64,000 nucleotides of DNA from an uncultured Paracoccaceae bacterium (GTDB taxonomy: Bacteria > Pseudomonadota > Alphaproteobacteria > Rhodobacterales > Rhodobacteraceae), in the NCBI GenBank assembly GCA_938028765.1, contig CALIZF010000018.1:1-64000 (forward strand), read 5' to 3'. Under the pieces are notes generated by a model, which was not told where the DNA came from, did not search any database, and saw only the letters and a program-made list of their open reading frames with translations. The translations under genes were made by a program, and so were the position numbers. Numbering within the stretch: position 1 is the stretch's first letter; the number at the start of each line of letters is the position of its first letter. Shown piece after piece: positions 6,800 to 15,993 of this stretch.

Positions 6800-8746
6800 A
6801 TGGCGCAGATCGGGGAGGCAAGGGCGATCCGGCGCCGGGCGGTTGCACCGCCCCCCATCCCGCCGGAAGCCTTGACCCAGCCCGACGCAGGGGCCCCGCC
6901 GCGCCGCCCGGCGCTCCCCCCGCCGGCCGCGCCGCCTGCCGTCGCGCCTGCTGCCGTCCGCCGCGCTGCGGCCCGGGTTGCCCGCGGCCTGCCGGCCCGG
7001 CCAACCGGCGATGCGACCGGCACCGGTCCGGCGCGGCCGGGGCCGGCGGCGCTTCGCCCGGACCCCCGCCTGATTGCGCGGATCGGTGCGGCGCGCTGCC
7101 TGGACCTGGGCGTGGCGCCGCTGGCCCGGCATGGCGGCACCGTGTCGGTCGCCGTCGCCGATGCGGGGGCGGCGGCGCGGGCGGGGCCGGTGCTGATGGC
7201 CGCTTTCGGCCCTTGGCGGGCGGTCGCGGCACCGCGCGCGGCGATCGACGCGGCCGTGGCGGCCGCCGCGGCCGGCGAGCTTGCCCGGCGGGCGGAAACG
7301 CGCCCGGACGCGCGCGACAGCTGCCGTGGCTGGCACAGCGCGCGGCGGCTGCGCTATCTGCCGTGTGCGGGTTTCGTGCTGGCGGTGGCGCTGCTGGCCG
7401 CGCCCGTCGGGCTCATGACCGTGCTGACGCTGTGGGCCGCGCTCGCCCTGTCGGCGACGGTCGCGCTGCGCGGCGCGGCGCTGGCGATGGCGCTGCGCGG
7501 GCCGGCGCCCGTCCGGCCGCCGGCGCTGCCCGACGCCGCCCTGCCGTCCGTGTCCGTGATCGTGCCGCTCTACCGCGAGGCCGACATCGCGGCGCGCCTC
7601 CTCGTGCGGATCGGCCGGATCGACTATCCGCGCGACCGGGTCGAGGTGATCCTCGCCGTCGAGGCGGACGACGACAAGACCCGCGCCGCGGTGGCCGCCG
7701 TGCCGCTGCCCGGCTGGATCCGCACGGTCGTCGTTCCGCCCGGATCGGTGCGGACGAAGCCGCGCGCGCTCAACTATGCGCTGGATTTCTGCCGCGGCAG
7801 CATCGTCGGCGTCTGGGATGCCGAGGATGCGCCCGCGCCCGACCAGCTGCGCCGGGCGGCGGCCGCCTTCGCCGCCGCGCCGGCCGATGTCGCCTGCCTG
7901 CAAGGGGTGCTCGACTACTACAATCCCCGCACCAACTGGCTGTCGCGGTGCTTTGCGGTCGAATATGCGGCGTGGTTCCGCATCGTGTTGCCGGGCCTTG
8001 CGCGGTTGGGCGCGCCGCTGCCGCTTGGCGGCACGACGATGTTCGTGCGCCGCGGCGTTCTGGAAGCGATCGGGGCCTGGGACGCGCACAACGTGACCGA
8101 AGATGCCGACCTCGGCATCCGCCTGGCGCGGCGCGGCTGGCGGACGCAGATGCTCGACAGCACGACCGAGGAAGAGGCGAACTGCCGCGCTGTCCCCTGG
8201 GTGCGGCAGCGGTCGCGCTGGATCAAGGGGCACCTGATCACCTGGGCCGTGCACATGCGCGACCCGGCCGCGCTGTGGCGCGACCTCGGGCCGCGCGGGT
8301 TCCTGCTGTATCAGGCGGTGTTCCTTGGCGCCCAGACGCCGGTGCTGCTGGCGCCTCTGCTGTGGTCATTCTGGGTGCTTGCGGCCGGGTTCGGCCATCC
8401 GCTGGCGCCCGTGCTGGGGGCCGGCGCAACCGCCGCGCTGATCGCGCTGTTCGTCCTGGCCGAAGGGCTGTCGGTGGCAACCGGCATTGCCGGTGCGCGC
8501 CGGACGCGCCATGCGGGCCTCTGGGCCTGGGCGCCGACCCTGCACCTCTACCACATGCTGGGCGCGCTGGCCGGCTGGCGCGCGCTGGCCGAGGCCATCA
8601 TCCGGCCCAGCTACTGGGCCAAGACGGCCCACGGCCTTTACGATGCCGCGGCCCCCTTGGTCCCGCCGCGCGTCCTGACCTCGCCCGCGTCGATCTTCAG
8701 TCGCGTCTCGAACGCGCGGCTGATGTGGGTGCGCAGCGCCTCGTAG
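6800..8746 (+). CDS. Membrane glycosyltransferase family 2 with MshEN-like N-terminal domain
   Basis: This 648-residue protein probably makes or exports a polysaccharide at the inner membrane. A proline/alanine-rich N-terminus is followed by a domain at about 95-165 that resembles the GspE/MshE N-terminal fold, then two membrane helices. The GT2 domain (VSVIVPLYREADI; VWDAEDAP; TEDADLGIRL) carries the processive signature RQRSRWIKG, and further membrane helices close the protein. MshEN domains can bind c-di-GMP; whether this one does is unknown. The ATG at 6800 is preferred over a GTG at 6758 because the latter would crowd the CtrA box. The last 36 codons run antisense into the convergent GntR gene, an unusually long overlap. 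Confidence 0.82.
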   Translation: MAQIGEARAIRRRAVAPPPIPPEALTQPDAGAPPRRPALPPPAAPPAVAPAAVRRAAARVARGLPARPTGDATGTGPARPGPAALRPDPRLIARIGAARCLDLGVAPLARHGGTVSVAVADAGAAARAGPVLMAAFGPWRAVAAPRAAIDAAVAAAAAGELARRAETRPDARDSCRGWHSARRLRYLPCAGFVLAVALLAAPVGLMTVLTLWAALALSATVALRGAALAMALRGPAPVRPPALPDAALPSVSVIVPLYREADIAARLLVRIGRIDYPRDRVEVILAVEADDDKTRAAVAAVPLPGWIRTVVVPPGSVRTKPRALNYALDFCRGSIVGVWDAEDAPAPDQLRRAAAAFAAAPADVACLQGVLDYYNPRTNWLSRCFAVEYAAWFRIVLPGLARLGAPLPLGGTTMFVRRGVLEAIGAWDAHNVTEDADLGIRLARRGWRTQMLDSTTEEEANCRAVPWVRQRSRWIKGHLITWAVHMRDPAALWRDLGPRGFLLYQAVFLGAQTPVLLAPLLWSFWVLAAGFGHPLAPVLGAGATAALIALFVLAEGLSVATGIAGARRTRHAGLWAWAPTLHLYHMLGALAGWRALAEAIIRPSYWAKTAHGLYDAAAPLVPPRVLTSPASIFSRVSNARLMWVRSAS

Positions 8747-9309
8747 GCCGCCTGTCCGTCGCGCGCCGCGATCGCGCCGACGATCGCGGCATGTTCGGCC
8801 AGGGTTTCCTCGGCCCGGCCCTCGGCGGCGATCGAGGTGGTGGCCAGAAGCGCCATCGAGCGGTGCACGAGATCGAGCTGCTGGACCAGGTAGCGGTTGT
8901 GCGAGGCGAGATGGATCTGCTTGTGGAACCGCCGGTTGGCGCGGCTCATCGCGGCTGGGTCTTCGGCGAGGCGCCGGTCGTCCTCGACCATCTGGCGCAG
9001 CACCCGCACCTCTTCGTCGGTCGCGTGCCGGGCGGCCAGACGGGCCGCCAGCCCTTCCAGTTCCGCCCGCACGACGTAAAGCTCGGCTAGCTGGTTGTGG
9101 TCGAGCGAGGCAACGATCAGGCTGCGCCCGTCGCGGGCCAGCATCGACTGGGTCTCGAGCCGCTGGAGCGCCTCGCGGACCGGCGTGCGCGAGACGCCGA
9201 ACCGCTCGGCCAGCTCCGATTCCACCAGACGGTCGCCGGGGCGGTAGAGGCCCTGGTCGATCGCCTCGAGGATCAGCGTATAGGCGTCCTTCTGCACCGG
9301 TCCCCCCAT
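8638..9309 (-). CDS. GntR-family (FadR/FCD-type) transcriptional regulator
   Basis: This is a 223-residue repressor-type protein with an N-terminal winged helix-turn-helix (about 5-70; ERFGVSRTPVREALQRLE) and an all-helical FCD ligand domain (about 80-205; HKQIHLASHN, EHAAIVGAI). FCD regulators generally respond to small carboxylic acids and bind metal through Asp/His residues, some of which are visible here. The ATG at 9309 gives the usual family length; longer readings into the upstream sequence are arginine-rich and implausible. Target genes are unknown, since the gene is convergent with a glycosyltransferase and divergent from a small membrane protein gene. Confidence 0.9.
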   Translation of the reverse strand: MGGPVQKDAYTLILEAIDQGLYRPGDRLVESELAERFGVSRTPVREALQRLETQSMLARDGRSLIVASLDHNQLAELYVVRAELEGLAARLAARHATDEEVRVLRQMVEDDRRLAEDPAAMSRANRRFHKQIHLASHNRYLVQQLDLVHRSMALLATTSIAAEGRAEETLAEHAAIVGAIAARDGQAAYEALRTHISRAFETRLKIDAGEVRTRGGTKGAAAS

Positions 9310-9470
9310 GCCCGCTCCGGGCGGCAAGCCTAGCGCCGGCCCGCTCGTGCAACAAGGCCGCGACAGCCGGGTGACCCGCCTGCGCCGTCCTGCCGCTCCG
9401 CGACAGCTTGCCCCGCTGCATCGCGGCCGCATCGCGCTAAGACGCCACGCATCGAGAGGAGACCCTTGCC

Positions 9471-9701
9471 ATGACCATGACCGCCCAGCCCGTCCGCCGT
9501 CCCATCCACGCCGTTCCCGTGATCGGCTGGGTGATCCGCGACATCGAGCGCGACTTTGACAGCATCTGGTATCTGCTTGCCGCGGTGATCAGCCTTCTGG
9601 TCATCGCCGTGGTCACCTGGGGCGTGCAGGTCCTGTCGCTGGTCGCGCTGGCGGCGGTGCCGGTGATGTTCACGATCCTCATCCGCATCACCCGCGGCTA
9701 G
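9471..9701 (+). CDS. Small two-helix membrane protein of unknown function
   Basis: This 76-residue protein has a short polar N-terminus and two adjoining hydrophobic segments (about 30-50 and 53-72). An ATG two codons downstream (9477) could also be used. GAGAGGAG precedes the first ATG. No family was recognised with certainty, although short proteins of this type recur in Rhodobacteraceae. It is divergent from the GntR regulator and followed by an unrelated flavin monooxygenase. Confidence 0.6.
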   Translation: MTMTAQPVRRPIHAVPVIGWVIRDIERDFDSIWYLLAAVISLLVIAVVTWGVQVLSLVALAAVPVMFTILIRITRG

Positions 9702-9749
9702 GACTAGCGCGCTGCCGCGCGGAGCGCGACACCCGCGGCTGAGGGAGGC

Positions 9750-10943
9750 ATGATGCACGACGCCGACATCCTGGTGTCCGGAGCGGGGCCTGCGGGTCTG
9801 GCCGCCGCCGCTGCCTTCGGCACCGCGGGCTTCCGCACGGTGCTGGTCGATCCCGCTCCGCCGGTCACGGACGAGGACGCGGTTGACGCCGACCTGCGCA
9901 CGACCGCGATCCTGCAGCCCGGGGCGGATCTTCTGACGCGCGCCGGCGCCTGGGACCGCCTCGCGCCCCATGCGACGCCCCTGCAGGTCATGCGCATCGT
10001 CGATGCCGGGCCTGACGGCACGGTGCGCACGACGCGGGATTTCGATGCGGCCGACATTTCCGAACTCCCGTTCGGCTGGAACCTTCCGAACTGGCTGATC
10101 CGGCGCGAGCTGGTGGCGCGGCTCGCGGAACTGCCGGCCGTCGATTTCCGCCCCGGCACGGCCACGCTGCGCGTGACCGCGCGCGACAGCGCGGCGATCG
10201 CGGCACTGTCGGACGGCAGCAGCCTGCGCCTACGCCTTCTCGTGGCCGCAGACGGGCGCGACAGTCCGGTGCGCCGCGCCTTGGGCATCGGGGCGGCGAC
10301 ACGCCGCTACGGACAGAAGGCCCTGGCCTTTGCGGTGACCCACCCGATCCCGCACGACAACGTCTCGACCGAGATCCACCGCGAGGGGGGGCCATTCACG
10401 CTGGTGCCGCTGCCCGACCGCGACGGGCGGCCCTGCTCGGCGGTGGTCTGGATGGACCGCGGGGCCGAGACCCTGCGCCGGGCCGCCCTGCCGCCTGCGG
10501 CGTTCGAGGCCGAGGCCACGGTCCGGTCCTGCCACCTCTTCGGTCCCCTCACGCTTGTCACGCGGCGGATGGTCTGGCCCATCATCAGCCAAACGGCCGA
10601 GCGTCTGACCGCCCCGCGCGTCGCCCTGATGGCCGAGGCCGCGCATGTGGTGCCGCCGATCGGCGCGCAGGGGCTGAACATGAGCCTTGCCGATCTGCGG
10701 GCGCTGCTCGATCTGGCCGTCTCGGCGCCCGACCGGCTGGGCGATGCGGCGATGCTGGCGGCCTATCGCCGCACCCGCCAGGCGGATGTCGCGCTGCGGG
10801 TGAACGGCATCGACCTGCTCAACCGCGCCTCGATGCTGGGCCTGCCGGAATGGCAGGCGCTGCGCGCGCGCGCGCTGGCGGCGATGCACGATGCAGGGCC
10901 GGTGCGGCGGGCGCTGATGAAGGCGGGGCTGGGGTTGGCCTGA
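9750..10943 (+). CDS. UbiH/UbiF-family FAD-dependent hydroxylase (ubiquinone biosynthesis)
   Basis: This 397-residue protein is an aromatic-ring flavin monooxygenase of the UbiH/UbiF/VisC group, expected to hydroxylate a polyprenylated quinone precursor at the membrane surface using FAD, O2 and NADPH. The nucleotide-binding GAGPAGLAAAAAFG is at residues 9-22, the second FAD motif (AADGRDSPVRRALG) is about 165-180, and the third motif reads AEAAHVVPPIGAQGLNMSLAD (about 290-310). Which ring position it modifies cannot be told from sequence. ATG codons at 9750 and 9753 are equally possible. Confidence 0.88.
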   Translation: MMHDADILVSGAGPAGLAAAAAFGTAGFRTVLVDPAPPVTDEDAVDADLRTTAILQPGADLLTRAGAWDRLAPHATPLQVMRIVDAGPDGTVRTTRDFDAADISELPFGWNLPNWLIRRELVARLAELPAVDFRPGTATLRVTARDSAAIAALSDGSSLRLRLLVAADGRDSPVRRALGIGAATRRYGQKALAFAVTHPIPHDNVSTEIHREGGPFTLVPLPDRDGRPCSAVVWMDRGAETLRRAALPPAAFEAEATVRSCHLFGPLTLVTRRMVWPIISQTAERLTAPRVALMAEAAHVVPPIGAQGLNMSLADLRALLDLAVSAPDRLGDAAMLAAYRRTRQADVALRVNGIDLLNRASMLGLPEWQALRARALAAMHDAGPVRRALMKAGLGLA

Positions 10944-10947
10944 CTGG

Positions 10948-11409
10948 TCAGCCGCGCCGCCAGCGGTCCAGCGCGGCCTCGTCGGCGGCCTTTGCCTCGA
11001 CCCAGGCCGCGCCGGCCGCGCCGCTTTCCTTCTTCCAGAAGGGCGCGCGGGACTTCAGGTAATCCATCAGGAACTCGGCCGCGGCGAAGGCGTCGGCGCG
11101 GTGCGGGGCGGCGGTGGCGACCATCATGATCGCAGCGCCGGGCGCGAGCGGGCCGAAGCGGTGGATCACCAGGACGCCGGCCAGCCGCCAGCGGTCTCGC
11201 GCCTGTCCTGCGATGGCGGCAATGGCACGTTCGGTCATGCCGGGGTAATGCTCGATCTCCATCCCCGTCAGCTGCCCGCCCTCGTCCCGCACGAGTCCGG
11301 TGAAGGTGACCAGCGCGCCGGCACCTTGAACCGCGGCGGCGAAGGCGTTCGCCTCGGCGCCGGGGTCGAAGGGCGCAGCTTGCACGCGGACGTCGAGCAC
11401 CGCCCCCAA
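10948..11409 (-). CDS. moaE: Molybdopterin synthase catalytic (large) subunit
   Basis: MoaE converts cyclic pyranopterin monophosphate to molybdopterin using sulfur carried by MoaD. Characteristic stretches are VTFTGLVRD, MEIEHYPGMTERAI, HRFGPLAPG and the active-site region near FLMDYLKSRAPFWKKE. The frame opens with a TTG (11409) preceded by a G-rich element at suitable distance; a GTG at 11400 is an alternative, and no ATG is available. moaD lies three bases upstream, as expected for a complex encoded together. Confidence 0.95.
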   Translation of the reverse strand: MGAVLDVRVQAAPFDPGAEANAFAAAVQGAGALVTFTGLVRDEGGQLTGMEIEHYPGMTERAIAAIAGQARDRWRLAGVLVIHRFGPLAPGAAIMMVATAAPHRADAFAAAEFLMDYLKSRAPFWKKESGAAGAAWVEAKAADEAALDRWRRG

Positions 11410-11412
11410 GGC

Positions 11413-11667
11413 TCAACCCCCCGTCATCGGCGGGAAGAACGCAACTTCGCGCACGCCGGCCAGCGGCGCGTCGAAATCGGCAAGGTCCTGGTCGAGCGCG
11501 ACGCGCAGGGCGCGCCGGTCCGCGAAGGCGGCGGCGTAGCGGGGTTCGCGCGCCGACAGCTCGTCCACCAGCGCGGCGACGGTCGGGGCGGCGGTCGTCA
11601 CCCGTTCGCGCGGCAGCCCGATCCGTTCGCGCACCCAGGCGAAATAGAGCACATCGAGCGTGGTCAT
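11413..11667 (-). CDS. moaD: Molybdopterin synthase sulfur carrier subunit
   Basis: MoaD is an 84-residue ubiquitin-like protein. It ends in the required GG (MTGG), whose terminal glycine is thiocarboxylated and inserts into MoaE. Features such as VRERIGLPRERV and VAALVDELSAREP match the family. It overlaps pgsA by four bases (ATGA) and precedes moaE by three, so the three genes are translated as a unit. Confidence 0.95.
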   Translation of the reverse strand: MTTLDVLYFAWVRERIGLPRERVTTAAPTVAALVDELSAREPRYAAAFADRRALRVALDQDLADFDAPLAGVREVAFFPPMTGG

Positions 11668-12290
11668 CGCGGAGCATCCTTCAGCAACGGCAGCGCTTTG
11701 CGGAAATAGTCGAGGCCCGTCAAGAACGTGAGCGTCGCGGCGATCCAGATCAGCGCAAGGCCCAGCATCGTCGCCAGCGCGGCCCAGGACACGCCGGGCG
11801 GCAGATCGCCCTCGCCCGCCCGCGGCGGCCGGCCGGTTTCGAGGAAGTGCAGGCCGGTGCCAAGGAACAGGACGGCAATCGCCACCATCTGCGCGGTCGT
11901 CTTCCACTTGGCAAGCCGCGTGACCTTCAGCAGATTCGCCCGGTCGCCGAGGTATTCCCGCAGGCCCGACACGAAAACCTCGCGGAAGAGGATAACGGTG
12001 GCGGGAAGGATCAGCCAGGGGTTCATCCCGGAATAGCCGGTGATAACCATGATGGCGATCACCACCATCGCCTTGTCGGCGATCGGGTCGAGCATGGTGC
12101 CGAAGGCCGACTCCTGCTTCCAGAGCCGCGCGAGGTAGCCATCGAACCAGTCGGTGACGGCGGCGCCGATGAACAGCGTCAGCGCCAGCCAGTCGGCCCA
12201 GGGCCGGTTGAAGTAGAGGAACATCACCGGCACCGCCGCCGCGGCCAGAAGGCGCAGCGTGGTCAGCGTGTTGGGGATGGTCCAGGTCAT
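11664..12290 (-). CDS. pgsA: CDP-diacylglycerol-glycerol-3-phosphate 3-phosphatidyltransferase
   Basis: PgsA makes phosphatidylglycerol phosphate from CDP-diacylglycerol at the inner membrane. The 208-residue protein has the CDP-alcohol phosphotransferase signature in full, DG-x2-AR-x8-G-x3-D-x3-D (beginning DGYLAR and ending GTMLDPIAD), flanked by several membrane helices. It heads the pgsA-moaD-moaE run. In related genomes uvrC lies directly upstream in the same direction; here a thiopurine methyltransferase gene on the other strand separates them. Confidence 0.96.
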   Translation of the reverse strand: MTWTIPNTLTTLRLLAAAAVPVMFLYFNRPWADWLALTLFIGAAVTDWFDGYLARLWKQESAFGTMLDPIADKAMVVIAIMVITGYSGMNPWLILPATVILFREVFVSGLREYLGDRANLLKVTRLAKWKTTAQMVAIAVLFLGTGLHFLETGRPPRAGEGDLPPGVSWAALATMLGLALIWIAATLTFLTGLDYFRKALPLLKDAPR

Positions 12291-12381
12291 GCCCGGGTTC
12301 TAGACCATCCGGCCGGGCGCGGAAAGACGCCGCGGGTGCTGGCGCGTTGACCCGCAGCGCGCGCCGGCGCAGGATCGACCC

Positions 12382-13044
12382 ATGGACCCGGATTTCTGGC
12401 ACGAACGCTGGCGGCGCGGCGAAACCGGCTTCCATCTGCCGGCCGTGCATGACCTTCTGATCGCCCATGGCGCGGCGGTCGGGATCCGTCCCGGCGCGCG
12501 GGTCTTCCTGCCGCTGTGCGGCAAGACGCGGGACATCGGATGGCTGCTGGCGCAGGGCATCCGGGTCGCCGGCGTGGAGCTGAGCGCAATCGCGATCCGC
12601 GATCTCTTCGCCGGGCTGGGCGTCACGCCTGCGGTCAGCGTCGCGGGCGATCTCGTGCATCACAGGGCCGCGGGCCTCGACATCTTCTGCGGCGACATCT
12701 TCGCGCTCGATGCGGACCGTCTGGGCCCGGTCGATGCGGTCTATGACCGCGCGGCGCTGATCGCCCTGCCGCCGGCGCTGCGTGACCGCTACGCGCCGCA
12801 CCTGATGGCCCTGACCGGCCGGGCGCCGCAACTGCTGATCACCATCGACTATCCGCGCGGTGCGATCGCGGGGCCGCCCTTCCTCGTGGACGAGGCCGAA
12901 ATCCGCCGCCGTTACGGCGGCGCGTTCGCGGTTTCCTACCTCGGGCCGAGCGCCGTCGGCGGCTCTGTCAGGGGCCATCCAGCGCGGGACCTGGCCTGGG
13001 CGCTGCGCCGGGGGGGTGCGACCGCCGGTCAGCCCCTGGGATGA
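12382..13044 (+). CDS. tpm: Thiopurine S-methyltransferase family protein
   Basis: This 220-residue SAM-dependent methyltransferase of the TPMT family opens with the diagnostic [14 protein letters not shown] and has [19 protein letters not shown] and GVELS as SAM-binding elements, plus [12 protein letters not shown]. Bacterial members methylate sulfur, selenium or tellurium compounds, so metalloid or thiol detoxification is a reasonable guess. The gene runs against its neighbours, set between uvrC and pgsA, and its 3' end overlaps the 3' end of uvrC by 16 bases. Confidence 0.92.
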   Translation: MDPDFWHERWRRGETGFHLPAVHDLLIAHGAAVGIRPGARVFLPLCGKTRDIGWLLAQGIRVAGVELSAIAIRDLFAGLGVTPAVSVAGDLVHHRAAGLDIFCGDIFALDADRLGPVDAVYDRAALIALPPALRDRYAPHLMALTGRAPQLLITIDYPRGAIAGPPFLVDEAEIRRRYGGAFAVSYLGPSAVGGSVRGHPARDLAWALRRGGATAGQPLG

Positions 13045-14903
13045 AAGAACCCGTGGATCCGCTCGGCCAGCGCGGACGAGATGCCGGGTGCAGCCTTCAG
13101 ATCGTCGAGCCCCGCGCGGCTGACCGCCTTCGCGCTGCCGAAGTGCTGCAGAAGCGCGCGCTTGCGCGCTGCCCCGACGCCGGGGATATCGTCGAGCGGC
13201 GTTGCGCCGACCGCCTTCGCGCGTTTCGCCCGATGCGCGCCGATGACCCAGCGGTGCGCCTCGTCCCGCAGCCGCTGGATGAAGTAGAGGACAGGCGCGT
13301 TGCGGGGAAGCGCGAAGGGCGGGCGGCCGGGGCGGTGGAACTCTTCCTTCCCGGCGTCGCGGTCCACGCCCTTCGCGACGCCGACGAAGGGAATGTCGTC
13401 CACGCCGAGCGAGGCCAGAACCTCGGCCACCGCCGCCACCTGGCCCGCGCCGCCGTCGATCAGCAGAAGGTCGGGCCAGGTGCCGGTTTCCCGGTCGGGG
13501 TCCTCCTTCAGCAGGCGCTCGAACCGGCGGGTCAGCACCTCGCGCATCATGGCCAGGTCATCGCCGGCGGCGGCTTCGTTCCTGATTGTGAACTTGCGGT
13601 ATTCCGACTTGAGCCAGCCGTCCGGCCCCGCTACCACCATGCCGCCGACCGCATCCCGGCCCATGATGTGGCTGTTGTCATAGACCTCGACCCGGCGCGG
13701 CGGCGCATCGAGCCCGAAGGCGTCGGCGAGGCCCGCCAGAAGCTTGCCCTGCGCGGCATTCTCCGCCAGCCGGCGGCCGAGCGATTCCTTCGCGTTGCGC
13801 AGGGCGTTTTCGACCAGCCCGGCCTTCTCGCCCCGCTGCGGCACGGCGATGTCCACCTTTCGCCCCAGCCGGTCGGACAGAAGCTGGCCCAGCAGGTCGG
13901 GATCCTCGACCGGGTGCGACAAGAGGATGAGGCGGGGCGGCGGCTGGTCGTCGTAGAACTGCGCGAGGAAGGCCTGCAGGATCTCGGGCTCCTCGGCCCC
14001 TGCGCCGGTCCGGGGGTAGAAGTCGCGGTTGCCCCAGGACTGGCCGGCGCGGATGAAGAACACCTGCACGCAGGCCTGCCCGCCTTCCAGATGCACCGCC
14101 ACCACATCCGCCTCGGCCACGCCGGCGGGGTTGATCGACTGGCTGGCCTGCACCGCCGTCAGCGCGCGGATGCGGTCGCGCAGGGCGGCGGCGCGCTCGA
14201 ACTCCATCGCCTCAGCCGCGGCCTGCATCTGGGCAGCGAGCGTTTCCTGCACATGCGTCGTGCGGCCCTCGAGAAACCGGCGCGCGTCGGCGACGAGGCC
14301 GGCGTAGTCGGCCTCGGACACAAGGCCGGTGCAGGGGCCGGCGCAGCGGCGGATCTGGTAGAGCAGGCAAGGCCGCGTGCGGCTTTCGAAGGTGGCGTCG
14401 GTGCAGGTGCGCAGCAGGAACACCTTCTGCAGCTGGTTCAGCGTCCGGTTGACGGCGCCCGCGCTGGCGAAGGGGCCGTAGTAGTGGCCCGGGTCGGACC
14501 GCCGCCCGCGGTGCTTCCTGATCTGCGGAAACGGGTGGTCGCCGGTGATCAGGATGTTCGGGAACGATTTGTCGTCGCGCAGAAGCACATTGTAGCGCGG
14601 CTTCAGCTGCTTGATCAGGTTCTGTTCGAGCAGCAGCGCCTCGGTTTCCGTCCGCGTGGTGAGAAACATCATCGACGCGGTTTCGTGGATCATCCGGGCG
14701 ATGCGGGCGGAATGGCCCGAGGGGCGGGCATAGTTCGACACCCGCGCGCGCAGGTTGCGCGCCTTGCCGACGTAGAGCACCTCGTTCCGGGCGTTCAGCA
14801 TCCGGTAGACGCCGGGCGAGCCGTCGAGGCTGCGCGCAACCTGCGCGATCAGGGCGTGGCCGGTCAGGCCGGGATCGGTCGGGGTTTTGCTGTCGTCCTG
14901 CAT
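13029..14903 (-). CDS. uvrC: UvrABC system subunit C
   Basis: UvrC makes the dual incisions in nucleotide excision repair with UvrB. The 624-residue protein shows the N-terminal GIY-YIG nuclease ([16 protein letters not shown]), a Cys-containing region ([13 protein letters not shown]), the UVR helix pair that binds UvrB ([18 protein letters not shown]), the RNase-H-like C-terminal nuclease ([21 protein letters not shown]) and a terminal helix-hairpin-helix pair ([15 protein letters not shown]). The ATG at 14903 fits the family; 51 further codons upstream are open but look non-coding. Confidence 0.97.
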   Translation of the reverse strand: MQDDSKTPTDPGLTGHALIAQVARSLDGSPGVYRMLNARNEVLYVGKARNLRARVSNYARPSGHSARIARMIHETASMMFLTTRTETEALLLEQNLIKQLKPRYNVLLRDDKSFPNILITGDHPFPQIRKHRGRRSDPGHYYGPFASAGAVNRTLNQLQKVFLLRTCTDATFESRTRPCLLYQIRRCAGPCTGLVSEADYAGLVADARRFLEGRTTHVQETLAAQMQAAAEAMEFERAAALRDRIRALTAVQASQSINPAGVAEADVVAVHLEGGQACVQVFFIRAGQSWGNRDFYPRTGAGAEEPEILQAFLAQFYDDQPPPRLILLSHPVEDPDLLGQLLSDRLGRKVDIAVPQRGEKAGLVENALRNAKESLGRRLAENAAQGKLLAGLADAFGLDAPPRRVEVYDNSHIMGRDAVGGMVVAGPDGWLKSEYRKFTIRNEAAAGDDLAMMREVLTRRFERLLKEDPDRETGTWPDLLLIDGGAGQVAAVAEVLASLGVDDIPFVGVAKGVDRDAGKEEFHRPGRPPFALPRNAPVLYFIQRLRDEAHRWVIGAHRAKRAKAVGATPLDDIPGVGAARKRALLQHFGSAKAVSRAGLDDLKAAPGISSALAERIHGFFHPRG

Positions 14904-15202
14904 CGGCGATCCGGTGATTCCGGCCTCGTGGCTGCACCGAACGGGGGCTGCGGGCAAGGGGAATAGAATCCCCGGAATCTGTGGAAAAGTCTTTGGACAA
15001 GCTTCGGACCGGCGGAAATTCCCATGGTTTCCGGCCATGTTCTCTGGGCTGCACAAAAATTAGGCGAAATCATAAGACGCTGAAATCCTGGATGATTTTT
15101 GAGGATGCGCGCTATGGTCCTGACCTTCTTGACAGAATCGTGACGCTGCTTCGGCTGAACCGTCGGCAGTGGACAAGTCAAGTCCCGACGCTGCGGCAAG
15201 CG
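14904..15202. other. Intergenic region, no gene seen; AT-richer than surroundings
   Basis: These 299 bases lie between two genes on the minus strand. They are noticeably AT-richer than the flanks around 15055-15135. On the minus strand a TATGAT-like element near 15069-15074 could be the uvrC -10 box, without a convincing -35. A 6-bp hairpin (GACGCT/AGCGTC, 15187-15204) abuts the end of the upstream SDR gene and may contribute to termination. No RNA gene was recognised. Confidence 0.35.
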
Positions 15203-15982
15203 TCACTCGACGCCGAGGACGTCCGGCGTCTGCCAGGCCAGGTGCTGGCCGCCATCGATGCACAGAAGCTGCCCCGTGACCGCGGGCGCATCGAGGAAAT
15301 AGCCAAGCGCAGCGCAGATGTCCGCCGGGCCCGCGCCGCGGCGCAGGATGGTCGCGGCGCGCTGGCGGGCGAAATGGTCGGCCGACTGCCGCGCCCCCTG
15401 CATCGTCGGGCCGGGGCCGATCGCGTTCACCCGCACATGCGGGGCCAGCGCCTGCGCGGCCGTCCGGGTGAAGGCCCATAGGCCCATCTTGGCGATCGTG
15501 TAGGACATGAACTCGGGCGTCAGCTTCAGCACCCGCTGGTCGATCAGGTTCACGACCAGACCGCGCGCCACGGGTTCGCCCGCCTCATCGAGGATCGCCT
15601 CGGGGCACTGCGCCCCGAAGGCCTGGGTCAGGACGACCGGCGCGCGCAGGTTCGATTCGATGTGCCGGTCCCAGCTTTCTCGGGTGATCGTGCCCATCCG
15701 GTCGTGCTCGAAGATCGAGGCGTTGTTGACCAGAACCGTCAGCGGCCCGCCGAGCGCGGCGGCAGCCTGCCCGACCAGCGGCGTCACCTGCGCCTCGTCG
15801 AGGAGGTCAGCCCGCAGGGTAACGGCGCGCCGCCCCAAGGCGCGGATCTCGGCCGCCGTCGCCTCGGCCTCGGCGGCAGAGCCGGCGTAATGCACGGCCA
15901 CATCGAAGCCGCGGTCGGCAAGGTGCAGCGCCATCGCGCGGCCGAGGCGGCGCGCGGCGCCGGTGACGAGGGCACGGGTCAT
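15203..15982 (-). CDS. SDR-family oxidoreductase, pteridine-reductase-like
   Basis: This is a 259-residue classical short-chain dehydrogenase/reductase. The cofactor loop reads TGAARRLGRAMALHLA, and the ARRLG variant with arginines is typical of NADPH-dependent FolM/PTR1-type pteridine reductases. NNASIFEHD, the active-site YTIAKMG (Tyr, Lys) and the terminal GQLLCIDGGQHLAW are present. Reduction of dihydrobiopterin or dihydromonapterin is therefore plausible but not proven; no folate gene adjoins it. A small zinc-ribbon membrane protein gene and sppA precede it on the same strand. Confidence 0.85.
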   Translation of the reverse strand: MTRALVTGAARRLGRAMALHLADRGFDVAVHYAGSAAEAEATAAEIRALGRRAVTLRADLLDEAQVTPLVGQAAAALGGPLTVLVNNASIFEHDRMGTITRESWDRHIESNLRAPVVLTQAFGAQCPEAILDEAGEPVARGLVVNLIDQRVLKLTPEFMSYTIAKMGLWAFTRTAAQALAPHVRVNAIGPGPTMQGARQSADHFARQRAATILRRGAGPADICAALGYFLDAPAVTGQLLCIDGGQHLAWQTPDVLGVE

Positions 15983-15993
15983 CGGGGAACCTC

